From assembly GCA_022843955.1 (NCBI GenBank), contig JALHMQ010000005.1, positions 62,001 through 126,000 on the forward strand: a DNA stretch of 64,000 nucleotides. The letters are read 5' to 3'. Positions 7,732 through 16,460 of the stretch are shown here, piece after piece. How positions within the stretch are numbered: position 1 is the first letter of the stretch; the number at the start of each line of letters is the position of its first letter. The notes below the pieces were generated by a model. That model saw only the letters and a list, made by a program, of their open reading frames with translations, was not told where the DNA came from and made no database searches. The translations under genes were made by a program, and so were the position numbers. This DNA is from Burkholderiaceae bacterium. GTDB taxonomy: Bacteria > Pseudomonadota > Gammaproteobacteria > Burkholderiales > Burkholderiaceae_F.

Positions 7732-9297
7732 ATGACGCAGGCCGTTGTAACGCGCCGCGACGGTGATGTATTCCAGGCGCGCATGTTCTGGCTGCATGCG
7801 GCCCGGCTCCTGGACGAACACAGTCCGATCGTTCGCGTCGGCTTCGAGTCCGGTCTGAAAGGCTTCGACGACATCTGGGTCGAGTACGACCCGGCACGTG
7901 CGCCTCAGGATCACCTTGGAAACTCGCTGACCATCGAGCGCATGCAGTGCAAGTGGCACGCAACGCCGGGAGCGTTCACCCATGAGGACTTGACTCGCCC
8001 TGAGTACATCAACGCCACATCGACGTCGCTGCTTCAGCGGGCGTTGGCCGCATACCGGACGGACAGGGACGTTGGGAAAACATCGCGACTCGTGCTCGTA
8101 ACCAACCATATGGCGAGTTCACAGGACACACTACACGGATACATCCGATCGAAGTCGCTCAACCTGGACGTGGAAGGTCTGTTCGTTGGCAAGAGCGCGC
8201 GCAGCGCGACTGGGAAGCTGCGAAAGCTCTGGCGCGAGCATCTTGAGGTAGACGACGCGGAACTCAGGGCGCTGTGTACCCACCTCGGTTTCAACTTGAC
8301 GAGAGACTCGCTCGACGCGGTGCGCGGCATGCTCGATGACGTTTGTCGGGCGAACGGGCTGGTTCGGCCTGAGCCGAGCGCAAGCTCAACCATCTATGAC
8401 TCAAACGTCTTCGAATGGGTTGGCCAGCGGCGCATGGTGTTCAACCGGAAGGAGTTCCGAGACAAGTGCGCACAGGAAGGGTTGCTCGCCGGTGGGGCAA
8501 GCTCGTCGAGGCAGATTTTCGGGGTGAAGTCCTTCGAGCATCCTTTGGACCGACTGGAGAATCGCTGCGTCGAAGTGCTGAACCTGGTCTCCGAATTCGA
8601 CGACCGGCCAATTCGCAATACCGCAGCCTGGCGAGACACGTTGGTTCCCAGAATCAAGGAATTTCTGCTTCGAGTTCCGGCGCCAGATGGGCGAGTGCGA
8701 ATCGCAATTGAGGCCCACGCCACCTTGGCTTTTGCCGCCGGAGTGATCCTGGATACGAAGTCCGGCCGGCTCGTAGAGCTCGAGCAAAGGTCGCCTGTGC
8801 TCAAGATCTGGGCGGCAGACGACCAGACGTTAACCAGCGATACGACCACTTGGGAATTCCAAGAACAGGAACTCGACCCGACTGGGCACGGGACTGCGTG
8901 TGCGGTGAGCGTCACAAGGGACACTGAGGGCGCAGTGCGGCACTACGTGCATTCGAACAACCTCAAGTTCAGGCGGTTGCTATTGGCGCGCCCCGTCGGC
9001 GGCCCATCTGCCCAGGCGGTCGTGTCCGGAGCCCACGCAAACGCCTTGGCCGAGCAGTTGGCGGCCAAGGTCAAGCTTGACCGCGAGGCAAACCTGTCGA
9101 ACAGGACAGAGCGATACCACCTGTTCATCTCCGCGCCAAATGCCTTCACGTTCTACTTGGGACGGCAGGCGGCCATGCTGAAACCGTTGACGCTGTATGA
9201 GTTCGACTTCGGTTACCAGGTCGATGGGTCGTACCGGCCGTCGCTGTCGTACCCCGAGGTGTCGCCGACTGCCGGTCCACCAGCCCGAGGCGGGTAG
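7732..9297 (+). CDS. cap4: CBASS effector: nuclease fused to a SAVED domain (Cap4-like)
   Basis: A 521-aa protein. Residues 1-110 look like a PD-(D/E)xK nuclease of the DUF4297 type: 'DGDVFQARMFWL', 'GLKGFDDIWVEYD' (D46, D47) and 'MQCKWH' (Q72-x-K74). The C-terminal 200 residues look like SAVED: 'IAIEAHATLAFAAGVILDTK', 'RSPVLKIW' and near the end 'YHLFISAPNAFTFYLGRQAA' and 'LTLYEFDF'. SAVED binds a cyclic nucleotide and Cap4 then degrades double-stranded DNA, killing the infected cell. ATG 7732 fits the first nuclease residues and is 8 bases after CD-NTase 1; an in-frame ATG at 7684 lies inside that gene. The second CD-NTase follows 3 bases after the stop. Confidence 0.88.
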   Translation: MTQAVVTRRDGDVFQARMFWLHAARLLDEHSPIVRVGFESGLKGFDDIWVEYDPARAPQDHLGNSLTIERMQCKWHATPGAFTHEDLTRPEYINATSTSLLQRALAAYRTDRDVGKTSRLVLVTNHMASSQDTLHGYIRSKSLNLDVEGLFVGKSARSATGKLRKLWREHLEVDDAELRALCTHLGFNLTRDSLDAVRGMLDDVCRANGLVRPEPSASSTIYDSNVFEWVGQRRMVFNRKEFRDKCAQEGLLAGGASSSRQIFGVKSFEHPLDRLENRCVEVLNLVSEFDDRPIRNTAAWRDTLVPRIKEFLLRVPAPDGRVRIAIEAHATLAFAAGVILDTKSGRLVELEQRSPVLKIWAADDQTLTSDTTTWEFQEQELDPTGHGTACAVSVTRDTEGAVRHYVHSNNLKFRRLLLARPVGGPSAQAVVSGAHANALAEQLAAKVKLDREANLSNRTERYHLFISAPNAFTFYLGRQAAMLKPLTLYEFDFGYQVDGSYRPSLSYPEVSPTAGPPARGG

Positions 9298-9300
9298 CGC

Positions 9301-10230
9301 GTGGCAAGCATCGAACCAACGCTGCGCGAGGTTGTGCGCGCGATCGAGCCGCCGTCCGCACAGAAGGACGCCGCGAGTCGTAGCTACAACCATCTTCGGA
9401 ACTTGATTGACCGGCGTGCCTTCGGCGAGCGCATCGTCGACAGCTACCTGAGCGGCAGCTATCGGCGCAATACCGCGATCAGTCCGATTCGGGACATAGA
9501 CGTCATATTCGTGATTGACCCGCGTTGCTGGCCTGCTGCCATGCTCGGGTTCGCCGAGAAGCCGAATCCATCGACAGTGCTGAAGTCGTTCGCGCGAGTG
9601 CTCCGCGACGAATACAAAACCAGTTCGACATTTTCTCAAGCGCGGTCACTTCGTCTTGAGCTCACGCACGTGCACATTGACTGCGTGCCGGCGGTGGAAA
9701 TCCCGGGAAGTGACATCGTCTGGATAGGCAGCCGACGAGATGACTCGTGGACCAAGTCGTCGCCAAAGCGTCACCACGCCGCGCTCACCGCGGCCAACGC
9801 AGCAAACGACAAGCTGCTGGTCCCACTTGTCAAGCTTCTCAAGCATTGGAACTCCGGCTTGCCTGGACCAGCTCACTTGCGGTCCTTTGTGATTGAGACG
9901 CTTGCTGTGACGCTCTTCAGCCAAGTGCGAATGAGTTCGCTTGAGGACGGGGTCGTCCTGTTTTTCGACTTCATCGCCAGCTTCGATGGGGAGGCCGATC
10001 ACCGCTGGCCGTCGAAGTATGGTGTGGCAATGGACTTTTGGAACGAAATGGTGGTGCCGGACTCTGCGGAAACTGGTTTGAATGTCGCAACTGGCGTTGA
10101 CTCGGACAGGAGAAAGTCGTTTATCCAGCGCGCCGTGCAAAGTCGCGATAGATTGAAGAAGGCGTTTGGAGCGCGGAGCAACGAGACGGCTGTCGATCAT
10201 GTGCTTGCGGCGCTTCGCTGTGGCCAGTGA
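9301..10230 (+). CDS. CBASS CD-NTase 2, second nucleotidyltransferase in the operon
   Basis: A 309-aa protein starting at GTG 9301, 3 bases after the effector stop. It carries its own full nucleotidyltransferase site: 'LSGSYRRNTAISPIRDIDVI' (GS 52-53, D65-x-D67) and D127 in 'VHIDCVPAVE'. It shares with CD-NTase 1 the layout of 'SWTKSSPKRHH', a helix, and 'LRSFVIETLAV', but the sequences are clearly divergent, so it is not a recent duplicate. Typical CBASS operons have one CD-NTase. It could make a second messenger, form a heteromer, or respond to another trigger. All catalytic acids are present, so I expect activity. Confidence 0.85.
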   Translation: MASIEPTLREVVRAIEPPSAQKDAASRSYNHLRNLIDRRAFGERIVDSYLSGSYRRNTAISPIRDIDVIFVIDPRCWPAAMLGFAEKPNPSTVLKSFARVLRDEYKTSSTFSQARSLRLELTHVHIDCVPAVEIPGSDIVWIGSRRDDSWTKSSPKRHHAALTAANAANDKLLVPLVKLLKHWNSGLPGPAHLRSFVIETLAVTLFSQVRMSSLEDGVVLFFDFIASFDGEADHRWPSKYGVAMDFWNEMVVPDSAETGLNVATGVDSDRRKSFIQRAVQSRDRLKKAFGARSNETAVDHVLAALRCGQ

Positions 10231-10483
10231 ACGAATGAGGCGGGACCGCTGGAAACGGGTCGCAGAGGGAGCGAGAACCACTAAGCCAGTTCTCCGCCGC
10301 CGCTCAAGCGTCGCCCTTCCCCGCTCGATCGTTTGGCATCACCCCGCTCAGGTCAAGCGCGCTGTCCCGCCGCCGACCCTTAGCGCGTTTTCTTGGCTCA
10401 GGGGCCGGGCGCCTTGCAGCAACCTCGCCCGTGTGTCGCAAGGTCGCGTCCAAGTGACGCCTCATCACTACTCTTTGGCCGCA

Positions 10484-10954
10484 CTAGAAACCGCTGCACT
10501 GCAAGCGTTGCAGCAGTGCCAGCCAGATCAGCTTGGTGACCGCCTCATCCGGCGGGAAGGGTCTTGTCGTCGAAACCGGTGAAGCGCCGCTTTTGCTTGC
10601 CGATCAAAAGCGGCTCAAGGTTGCCGTCGCGACGATCTGGACCTCGACCGAAACGGTGCCAGTGTCGGTGATCACTCTCTTGGCACTGGTGCTGTTGGCG
10701 TGGTTGAACTGATCCTCGGGACGCGGCTGGTCTTTGCCGTCGCTGAGGTGGCGGGCGAACTCGGTGCCGAGCACGCGCTCGAACACCGCCTTCTTCACGC
10801 AGTTGAACGGCGCGTTGGCTTGGTTAGGTGACAGCGGCCCTGGCACCAACGCTTCAACCAGCTTCAGATCAGAAAGGGGCGGCCACGCCCGCGGCGCGGT
10901 TTCTTGCTCTTTCGGGTCATGCAGGCCTCTCTCAGTGGCCATGCTATGCCTCAC
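10484..10954 (-). pseudogene. IS256-family transposase remnant with internal deletion and frameshift
   Basis: The first reading frame (10604-10954) matches the N-terminal part of IS256 transposases: a helix like 'NCVKKAVFERVLGTEFARHL', then 'VITDTGTVSVEVQIV'. After a frameshift the next bases encode 'LEPLLIGKQKRRFTGFDDK' (family: FEP.LI.KH.RRFTGFDDK). The frame then jumps to 'PPDEAVTKLIWLALLQR', which is the C-terminal end of the family, so the catalytic middle is missing. It stops at 10484. The remnant lies just past the CBASS operon, at the border between the island and ordinary chromosome. Confidence 0.8.
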
Positions 10955-10981
10955 ACAGTCTGAACGTGCACCGGCCGATCA

Positions 10982-11911
10982 TCATGTCGAAGCTTCGCGG
11001 TGCCCCTTGCCGCTGACGTACGAGCCATTGGCCACATCCCACAGAAGACCTGGGTCGCTGCGAGGCGACCAACCCAGTTCGCGACGCGCTTTGTCCCCAG
11101 ACACTCGATTGGTCAGCGACAGCAGCCATGCCCAAACAGGATTCCACAGATCGGCCGCCGCTTCAGGGCTGCAAGACATCACCCTGCAGTCAGGACCCAC
11201 GTTCTCTGCCACGGCATGCGCCACCTCTGCAAGCGACACGTCGCTGCCAGCCGAGGCGAAGTAGACTTGACTCGCTGCTCCTCGCTCGAGCGCAAGTACG
11301 TACAGATCGGCCACGTCGTCCACATGGACCATCGACATGCGGTTCTCACCGTTCCCAATGTAGGCCGAGACGCCGGTCGCTCGAGCTGACGCGAGCAGCA
11401 TCGGCAGGAAGACACTCGCACCATGACCGTAGACCAGCAGCGGTAGGCGCACGACCATGCCACACAGGTCGCGGGCGCCAGTCACCAGGTTTTCAGCCCG
11501 GCAGCGCGCCGCGAGTGGAAAGTTGAGATCAATCGGCGTGGTTTCATCCGCAATGCGGTCTCCCGTATCGCCTAGAACGCCGGTGCCGTTGGAGACGATC
11601 AAGGCCTTGCCAGTCCCTTTGAGTGCGGTGACCAGTGCTGCATGCACATCGTGATCCACACGCACTGCGGCGTCGAAGTCGCCGTCATGGGTGAAGCCAA
11701 GGTGGATGGTGGCGTCCGCGTCATTGGCTGCCGCCGCGACAAGGTCTGTTTGAGCCAGGTCGCCGCGTAGCGCAGTGGCGCCGGCTGCGGTTAAACGCGC
11801 CGCACCGGCTTCGCTTCGCGCCAACCCGGTGACGGTCTGGCCACGCTCAAGCAGCCGTTCCACAACCCGAGCACCTACATACCCCGTGGCGCCTGTCACA
11901 AATACCTTCAT
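10982..11911 (-). CDS. Extended SDR / NAD-dependent epimerase-type oxidoreductase
   Basis: A 309-aa protein. The N-terminal 'MKVFVTGATGYVGARVVERL' is the GxxGxxG NAD(P)-binding turn of the extended SDR/epimerase fold; 'GDLAQTDLVAAAANDADATI' and 'VRLPLLVYGHGASVFLPMLL' follow as in YwnB/NmrA-like and atypical SDRs. The catalytic YxxxK is not clear ('RCRAENLV' stands in its place), so it may be an atypical member. An AGGAG site precedes the ATG. It is divergent from a LysR regulator with 80 bases between, the common arrangement for a regulator and its target. The substrate is unknown. Confidence 0.88.
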   Translation of the reverse strand: MKVFVTGATGYVGARVVERLLERGQTVTGLARSEAGAARLTAAGATALRGDLAQTDLVAAAANDADATIHLGFTHDGDFDAAVRVDHDVHAALVTALKGTGKALIVSNGTGVLGDTGDRIADETTPIDLNFPLAARCRAENLVTGARDLCGMVVRLPLLVYGHGASVFLPMLLASARATGVSAYIGNGENRMSMVHVDDVADLYVLALERGAASQVYFASAGSDVSLAEVAHAVAENVGPDCRVMSCSPEAAADLWNPVWAWLLSLTNRVSGDKARRELGWSPRSDPGLLWDVANGSYVSGKGHREAST

Positions 11912-11991
11912 CTCGTTCTCCTAGCTGGTCAATACTCGACATGCTCGCGCAGTCGGCACAATCGGTACAACAAGATGTTTGGATCGAGACG

Positions 11992-12963
11992 ATGAGTGAG
12001 ACAGATCTCAAGCGGGTGGACTTAAACCTGCTGGTGCTTTTCAAGGCGTTGATGAGCGAACGACATGTCGGCCGTGCTGGCGAGCGGCTACACATGAGCC
12101 AGTCCGGTGCCAGCTACGCGCTGGCGCGGCTGCGCACCTTAGTCGGAGACCCGCTCTTCCTGCCCCACCCTCGGGGCGTCCACCCGACTGAGCGCGCGAT
12201 CGCCATGGCGCCGATCGTCGAAGAAGTACTCGCCCTCGCACGACTTGCGCTCGCACGGGACACTGGGTTCGTTGCGGCCACGGCGCAGCACAGCTTCTCA
12301 ATCGGTGCCACCGACTACGCCAGCTTTGTGCTGCTCCCAAGTCTGGTGGCCGGCATCCGCGCAGCCGCACCCGGCATCGATCTGCGCGTGCAGCCCGTGG
12401 ACTGCGGCACGCTCGTCGACGACCTGGACCGCGGGCGCATCGACGTGGCGATCGCGATAGCAGGCGGACCGTACGACAGGATCGAGACGGTGCCGCTGTT
12501 GCAGGAGCGGCTCGTGCATGTGGCACGTCGCGGGCACCCGCTGTTCGCTGACAGACTGACGCCCGAAGTGCTCGCCGACGTCCTGCATCTGCTAGTTTCA
12601 CCACGCGGGGATGCCAGCGGCCCGGGTTACGAGGCGCTTGCGGCCATGGGGCTAACCCGCCGCGTGGCGGTGACGGTGCCGCATTTCCTGGTGGCGCCAT
12701 TCGTCCTCCAATGCAGCGACCTCATTGCGTTGCTTGCCGAGCGGGTGGCGCGGCGCTTTGCGGACGTCGCCGACTTGGAAATTCGTGAGACGGAGTTGGA
12801 CTTGCCAGACTGGACACTGTCGTTCATGGTACGACGAGATCGCGCTCACGAAGCGCCCTTGAACTGGCTCCAGGGTGCCGTGGTCGCAGCAGCGAGTGCG
12901 TTGGATCGGCGCCCGCGTAAACGCCAAGACCAGACGCCAGTTGGCCCTCCGCTTCTCGCTTAG
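11992..12963 (+). CDS. LysR-family transcriptional regulator
   Basis: A 323-aa regulator. The winged HTH is 'VDLNLLVLFKALMSERHVGR' then 'LHMSQSGASYALARLRTLVG' (residues 5-65), followed by 'DPLFLPHPRGVHPTERA', typical of the NodD/DntR-like branch of LysR. The effector-binding domain follows ('FSIGATDYASFVLLPSLVAG'). ATG 11992 is taken because it sits right before the DNA-binding domain; an in-frame ATG at 11941 would leave almost no divergent promoter. The likely target is the divergent SDR gene. Confidence 0.9.
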   Translation: MSETDLKRVDLNLLVLFKALMSERHVGRAGERLHMSQSGASYALARLRTLVGDPLFLPHPRGVHPTERAIAMAPIVEEVLALARLALARDTGFVAATAQHSFSIGATDYASFVLLPSLVAGIRAAAPGIDLRVQPVDCGTLVDDLDRGRIDVAIAIAGGPYDRIETVPLLQERLVHVARRGHPLFADRLTPEVLADVLHLLVSPRGDASGPGYEALAAMGLTRRVAVTVPHFLVAPFVLQCSDLIALLAERVARRFADVADLEIRETELDLPDWTLSFMVRRDRAHEAPLNWLQGAVVAAASALDRRPRKRQDQTPVGPPLLA

Positions 12964-13059
12964 TCTGGTGAACCGCCTCGGCTTCGCCGTTGACATCCGC
13001 GTTTGAGTCAGGCGGGATGGCTGACTCGGATTGCTGCGGAACGGTTAAAGGTGCTGGAT

Positions 13060-13275
13060 CTCGCGTGCTTCTGAAGTTGCCCATCGACTCAAGCAGTCGG
13101 CGGCTGTCGAAGCAGTCGACCTACTCCAACGTGGCGCACTCGAACCTCCAGGGCCTGCGGTGGTGGACCACCCCAGCCTTGTATTGCCTGTGGATGGTCT
13201 CGACCACCGCGTTGACCGAGGAGTCGCCAGCGCTGCCGCGGACGGCTCCACTCGTAGGGACCGGCGCTGAGGCAT
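13060..13275 (-). pseudogene. IS3-family transposase fragment (OrfB C-terminus)
   Basis: The minus strand encodes 'GDSSVNAVVETIHRQYKAGV' and then 'HRRPWRFECATLEYVD...SRRLLESMGNF', which is the conserved end of IS3 OrfB (GDSYDNALAETINGLYKAEV, then FNxRRLLEPIGN). The final Glu of the DDE region is kept, but the rest of the gene is missing and the frame breaks. Another, unrelated-looking scrap of the same domain lies at 32540. Confidence 0.65.
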
Positions 13276-13576
13276 GGTCATGCTCGACATCATGGTCACG
13301 GGCCTGCATCACCTCCTGGCCCTGGCGTTAATCGACACGCTGGTCACCAAGTTGACGTTGGTCAGCTGCGACGTGAGCGCGCGCGACGCGTGTCGCAGCT
13401 GCTGCGTTTGCATGTCGCCAACGTCATGCTGCTCGCACAAATGATCGCGGTGGGTCTGCTGGGGCTACCAAGTGTTCGTAGTCCGGGACATCGTTGTCGC
13501 GCTGACCCTCAATGTCAACAGAGCTTCGCCTTCGCATCTGCTGAGAACCAATGTCTGGCGCTGTGCCGATCGACCT

Positions 13577-14014
13577 TCAGCCAGCCGCTCTTTCGAGAAC
13601 GGTGCGCGACCCGACGATTGCTCCCAGTTCACGAAGTCCCTTGCCGTCGATCCGCACTGGTGAGTGGGCTTTGCGGATGCGTTCGAAGGCCTCGGCAATA
13701 CCGGCGTAGCCACGGCTATCGTGGTAGGTCACTTCGACACAGCAGTTCCAATCGCCGTCGTCGCTACCGGCATCAAGCAGTCGATAGGCGGCCATGAGCC
13801 CCTGTTCCTTGGCGATTCGGTCCATCTCGAACCAGTTGCGCTCAATGAACGTGAGCAGGCGATCGCGCTCGCCGGTGATGGATTTCAGGAACGTCAATTC
13901 GACAGCTCGGCGTGTCGAATCGCCGACGGAGCGGTCGACGGTGGAGGCACGGCTGGCGCCGGTGGTCATGGCCACTGTCACGACCGCGAGAAGGTCTCGG
14001 CGCGAGGTCAACAT
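13577..14014 (-). CDS. Exported protein with Tat-type signal, unknown function
   Basis: A 145-aa protein. It starts at ATG 14012-14014 with 'MLTSRRDLLAVVTVAMTTGA', a twin-Arg signal ending near 'SRA-ST'. The mature part, 'FLKSITGERDRLLTFIERNW', 'MAAYRLLDAGSDDGDWNCCVEVTY' and 'IRKAHSPVRIDGKGLRELGAIV', resembles small periplasmic proteins with a ferredoxin-like alpha/beta fold. An in-frame ATG at 14101 would put the signal inside the chain. It is divergent from the LysR gene at 14198. Function unknown. Confidence 0.75.
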   Translation of the reverse strand: MLTSRRDLLAVVTVAMTTGASRASTVDRSVGDSTRRAVELTFLKSITGERDRLLTFIERNWFEMDRIAKEQGLMAAYRLLDAGSDDGDWNCCVEVTYHDSRGYAGIAEAFERIRKAHSPVRIDGKGLRELGAIVGSRTVLERAAG

Positions 14015-14197
14015 AGCAACGTTCCTCCAACGATGAGTGATAGGTGGGGCCGCGTTGGACAGGTGTCCCGCACCCGCCGCCCCGTCAAAGGTGGGCATCA
14101 AGTCGGACGAGTCCAGCAGCTAGATGCTGCCGGCTTCGGAACAGCAAGGAAAGCGGATAGATTGCGTTGTTTCGTTCGAATTCTTTGGACAACAGCC

Positions 14198-15157
14198 ATG
14201 CCGCGCCTCACCCTCGAAGCCCTCGCAGCAGTTGAGACCATTGAGCGATGCGGCAGCTTCGCCGCCGCTGCGGCTGAGTTGCATCGCGCGACTTCGACGC
14301 TTTCGCACACCGTGCAGGTACTCGAGACGCGCCTCGGTACTGCGCTTTTCGACCGTAGCGGGCACCGCGCCACACTGACACCAGCGGGCCGGGCAATGCT
14401 TGAGGACGGACGAGATCTGCTGGCAGCAGCGCATACCTTGGAACGGCGCGTCCAAAGTGTCGGCAGCGGTTGGGAGCGCGAACTCGTGATCGCAGTCGAT
14501 GACTTGCTCCCAGTTGATTGGCTGCTCCCTGTCCTGACGAAGTTCTTCGCTCTGGGTCAGCCAACGCGCGTGACCCTGCGCCAAGAGGTATTGGGGGGTG
14601 TCTGGGAGACCCTCCAGTCACAACGGGCGGATCTGGCGCTGCTCGAGCTGCCCGCAGTACCGTGTGGTGAGCTCACACACAGGCTGGCAGCCTCAGTTCC
14701 ATTCGTCTTTACCGTTGCGCCGACGCACCCGCTTGCCACGGAAAAGCAACCCCTCACTTTGACTCAGGTAAGGCGTCACCGCGTCGTCGTGGTGGCAGAC
14801 AGCGCGCGCACCGCGCCACTTCATGAACGTGGGGTGAGTGGACTGGGCACCCCGCCCGACGTCTTGAGAGTCACCAGTTTCCAGGCCAAGCGCGCTGCTC
14901 AGATTGCGGGGGTAGGCGTCGGTTTTCTTCCGTTGCCGTGGGCTCGCGAAGCGCTCGCCTCGGGTGAGTTGGTGGCTCTGGACGTGGCGTTCCCCAAACC
15001 GAGCGCCACATTGCAGGTGGCGTGGCACACGCGATCGACAGGCGCCGCGTTGTCATGGTTCGTGGAACACCTCCAGATGTTGACAGCGACCGCTCCCGTA
15101 ACCCAAGTTTGCACAAGGCGCCGTGAGGCTTCGAGAAGAAAGCGACCCCGGGTGTAG
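14198..15157 (+). CDS. LysR-family transcriptional regulator
   Basis: A 319-aa protein. The N-terminal HTH is 'LTLEALAAVETIERCGSFAA' with 'LHRATSTLSHTVQVLETRLG' and 'TALFDRSGHRATLTPAGRAM', the classic LysR pattern. The effector domain runs to about residue 295; the final 25 residues are basic and unconserved. ATG 14198 starts exactly at the HTH, although the frame is open far upstream. It is divergent from the Tat-exported protein at 13577, whose expression it may control. Confidence 0.9.
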   Translation: MPRLTLEALAAVETIERCGSFAAAAAELHRATSTLSHTVQVLETRLGTALFDRSGHRATLTPAGRAMLEDGRDLLAAAHTLERRVQSVGSGWERELVIAVDDLLPVDWLLPVLTKFFALGQPTRVTLRQEVLGGVWETLQSQRADLALLELPAVPCGELTHRLAASVPFVFTVAPTHPLATEKQPLTLTQVRRHRVVVVADSARTAPLHERGVSGLGTPPDVLRVTSFQAKRAAQIAGVGVGFLPLPWAREALASGELVALDVAFPKPSATLQVAWHTRSTGAALSWFVEHLQMLTATAPVTQVCTRRREASRRKRPRV

Positions 15158-15196
15158 GCCGGCTGGCGATCTCTGCGTAGCCCATCATCGTTGCCG

Positions 15197-16000
15197 CTAG
15201 AGCAAGGTCAGACCAACGATGTGCGTCACGTTGGCAATGATGAACATCGTCGCTAGGAGACCGGGAGCCATCACGAGCGGGAACACGAACAACGGCTCGC
15301 CGTTGGGCGGGCCTGTCAGCTTCTGCATCGAACCAGGGAGCGTGAGTTGCCATAGAAGCGGAATCGACATCAAGATCGCTGCACCGACGGCGTTCCAGGC
15401 GGCCAGTCCCTCTGGCCCCAGTGAGATTGCGGCGCCGCTTGCGAACATCACCAGCGCCGACACGCCATACAAAGTATCTGCGCCACCGACCCCCAATCCG
15501 AGTAATCGGGGAATCTCGCCACGAAGCGCCTTGATCACCGTGCCAATCGCCAACACCCGCGCTGCCTGCAGGAGTACGAACATCTCGGCCGGCACGAGTG
15601 TGGCAACCGACGACAGGGCAGCGCGCAACGCAGGCGAGAGAAACAGTCCCGCCAGCGTGATGTTGACGGCCATCGTCGGGAACCAAATGCCGGGCAGCCA
15701 GCGCAGGAAACGATCACGCGTGAACCGTCCGCGCAACGACCACAGGGCCACCGTCAGCCCCCAGAGCGCCAGCGTCCCCAGCCAGATCAGCGCTGCACCG
15801 ATCGCTGCGGTCTCAATCTCGCCGCGGTTTCGCAGCCAGAAAAGCGAGCCGATCCAGAAGAGCAGATGCGCACTGGCCAAGGGCACAACTGCGCCGAGGT
15901 GCGTTAATGACAGCTTCAAAGGCGGCCGGGTGGGTGCCGAAGCCTGACCGGAGTCAATCGCCCTCGCAACGTGTGAATTGCGCGCTTGATTCAGAGCCAA
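15197..16000 (-). CDS. Polytopic membrane protein, unknown function
   Basis: About 240-267 aa with 7 or so hydrophobic segments, for example 'LGAVVPLASAHLLFWIGSLF', 'ALIWLGTLALWGLTVALWSL', 'VNITLAGLFLSPALRAALSS', 'LVMFASGAAISLGPEGLAAW' and 'VFPLVMAPGLLATMFIIANV'. I do not recognise the family. The start is uncertain: an ATG at 16126 lies deep in the upstream gene; TTG 16000 overlaps the ICMT-like stop by 10 bases and TTG 15919 lies just before the first membrane segment. It is third in an operon with the ICMT-like and NmrA-like genes. Confidence 0.65.
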   Translation of the reverse strand: MALNQARNSHVARAIDSGQASAPTRPPLKLSLTHLGAVVPLASAHLLFWIGSLFWLRNRGEIETAAIGAALIWLGTLALWGLTVALWSLRGRFTRDRFLRWLPGIWFPTMAVNITLAGLFLSPALRAALSSVATLVPAEMFVLLQAARVLAIGTVIKALRGEIPRLLGLGVGGADTLYGVSALVMFASGAAISLGPEGLAAWNAVGAAILMSIPLLWQLTLPGSMQKLTGPPNGEPLFVFPLVMAPGLLATMFIIANVTHIVGLTLL

Positions 16001-16458
16001 CGTCGCACCCGAGCTTCGTACTGTGGATAGGCTGCGGCGAACTTTTTCCGCAAGGCACGCTCCTCGGGCACGATCTGATAGCGAGTGAGGTACAGCGCGA
16101 ACAGGATCGGCGCGCCGAGCACCCATGCCGATTGCAGCCAGGCGCCCCAGGCCAGCAACATCGCGGTGAATCCGACATACATCGGGTTGCGCGAGATCCT
16201 GAACGCCCCATCAATGACCAACGCCGACGCCGCGCTTGGACGTGTTGGGTCGATAGTCGAGCCAGCTCGCCGGATGGCCTGGAACCCAGCGACATTGAAA
16301 CCAACGCCTAGGGCCGCGAGAAGCGCGCTAGCGCCTAGGCGGACGGTCGGCGGCCAGGACTGCTCCGGCGCGACTTGTGCCGCGACCCACATCGCCGCCG
16401 CGACGGCCAACATCAGCAGCGGCGGCGGCACGCGATACTCGAGAAATGATGTCCGCAT
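15991..16458 (-). CDS. ICMT/PEMT-type membrane methyltransferase
   Basis: A 155-aa integral membrane protein starting at ATG 16456-16458, 2 bases after the NmrA-like stop. It has several membrane helices and the family motif region 'GAFRISRNPMYVGFTAMLLA' followed by 'ERALRKKFAAAYPQYEARVR' (the RNPxYxG and E...F...Y..Y pattern of isoprenylcysteine carboxyl methyltransferase-like and phospholipid methyltransferases). It should use S-adenosylmethionine to methylate a lipid or small membrane substrate. The bacterial substrate is unknown. Confidence 0.88.
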   Translation of the reverse strand: MRTSFLEYRVPPPLLMLAVAAAMWVAAQVAPEQSWPPTVRLGASALLAALGVGFNVAGFQAIRRAGSTIDPTRPSAASALVIDGAFRISRNPMYVGFTAMLLAWGAWLQSAWVLGAPILFALYLTRYQIVPEERALRKKFAAAYPQYEARVRRWL

Positions 16459-16460
16459 CG

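Noticed and set aside
6782-7963. Long minus-strand frame opposite CD-NTase 1
   Set aside because: It mirrors a gene with an unmistakable active site, and its own sequence is Arg/Leu/His-rich as antisense frames in GC-rich DNA are.
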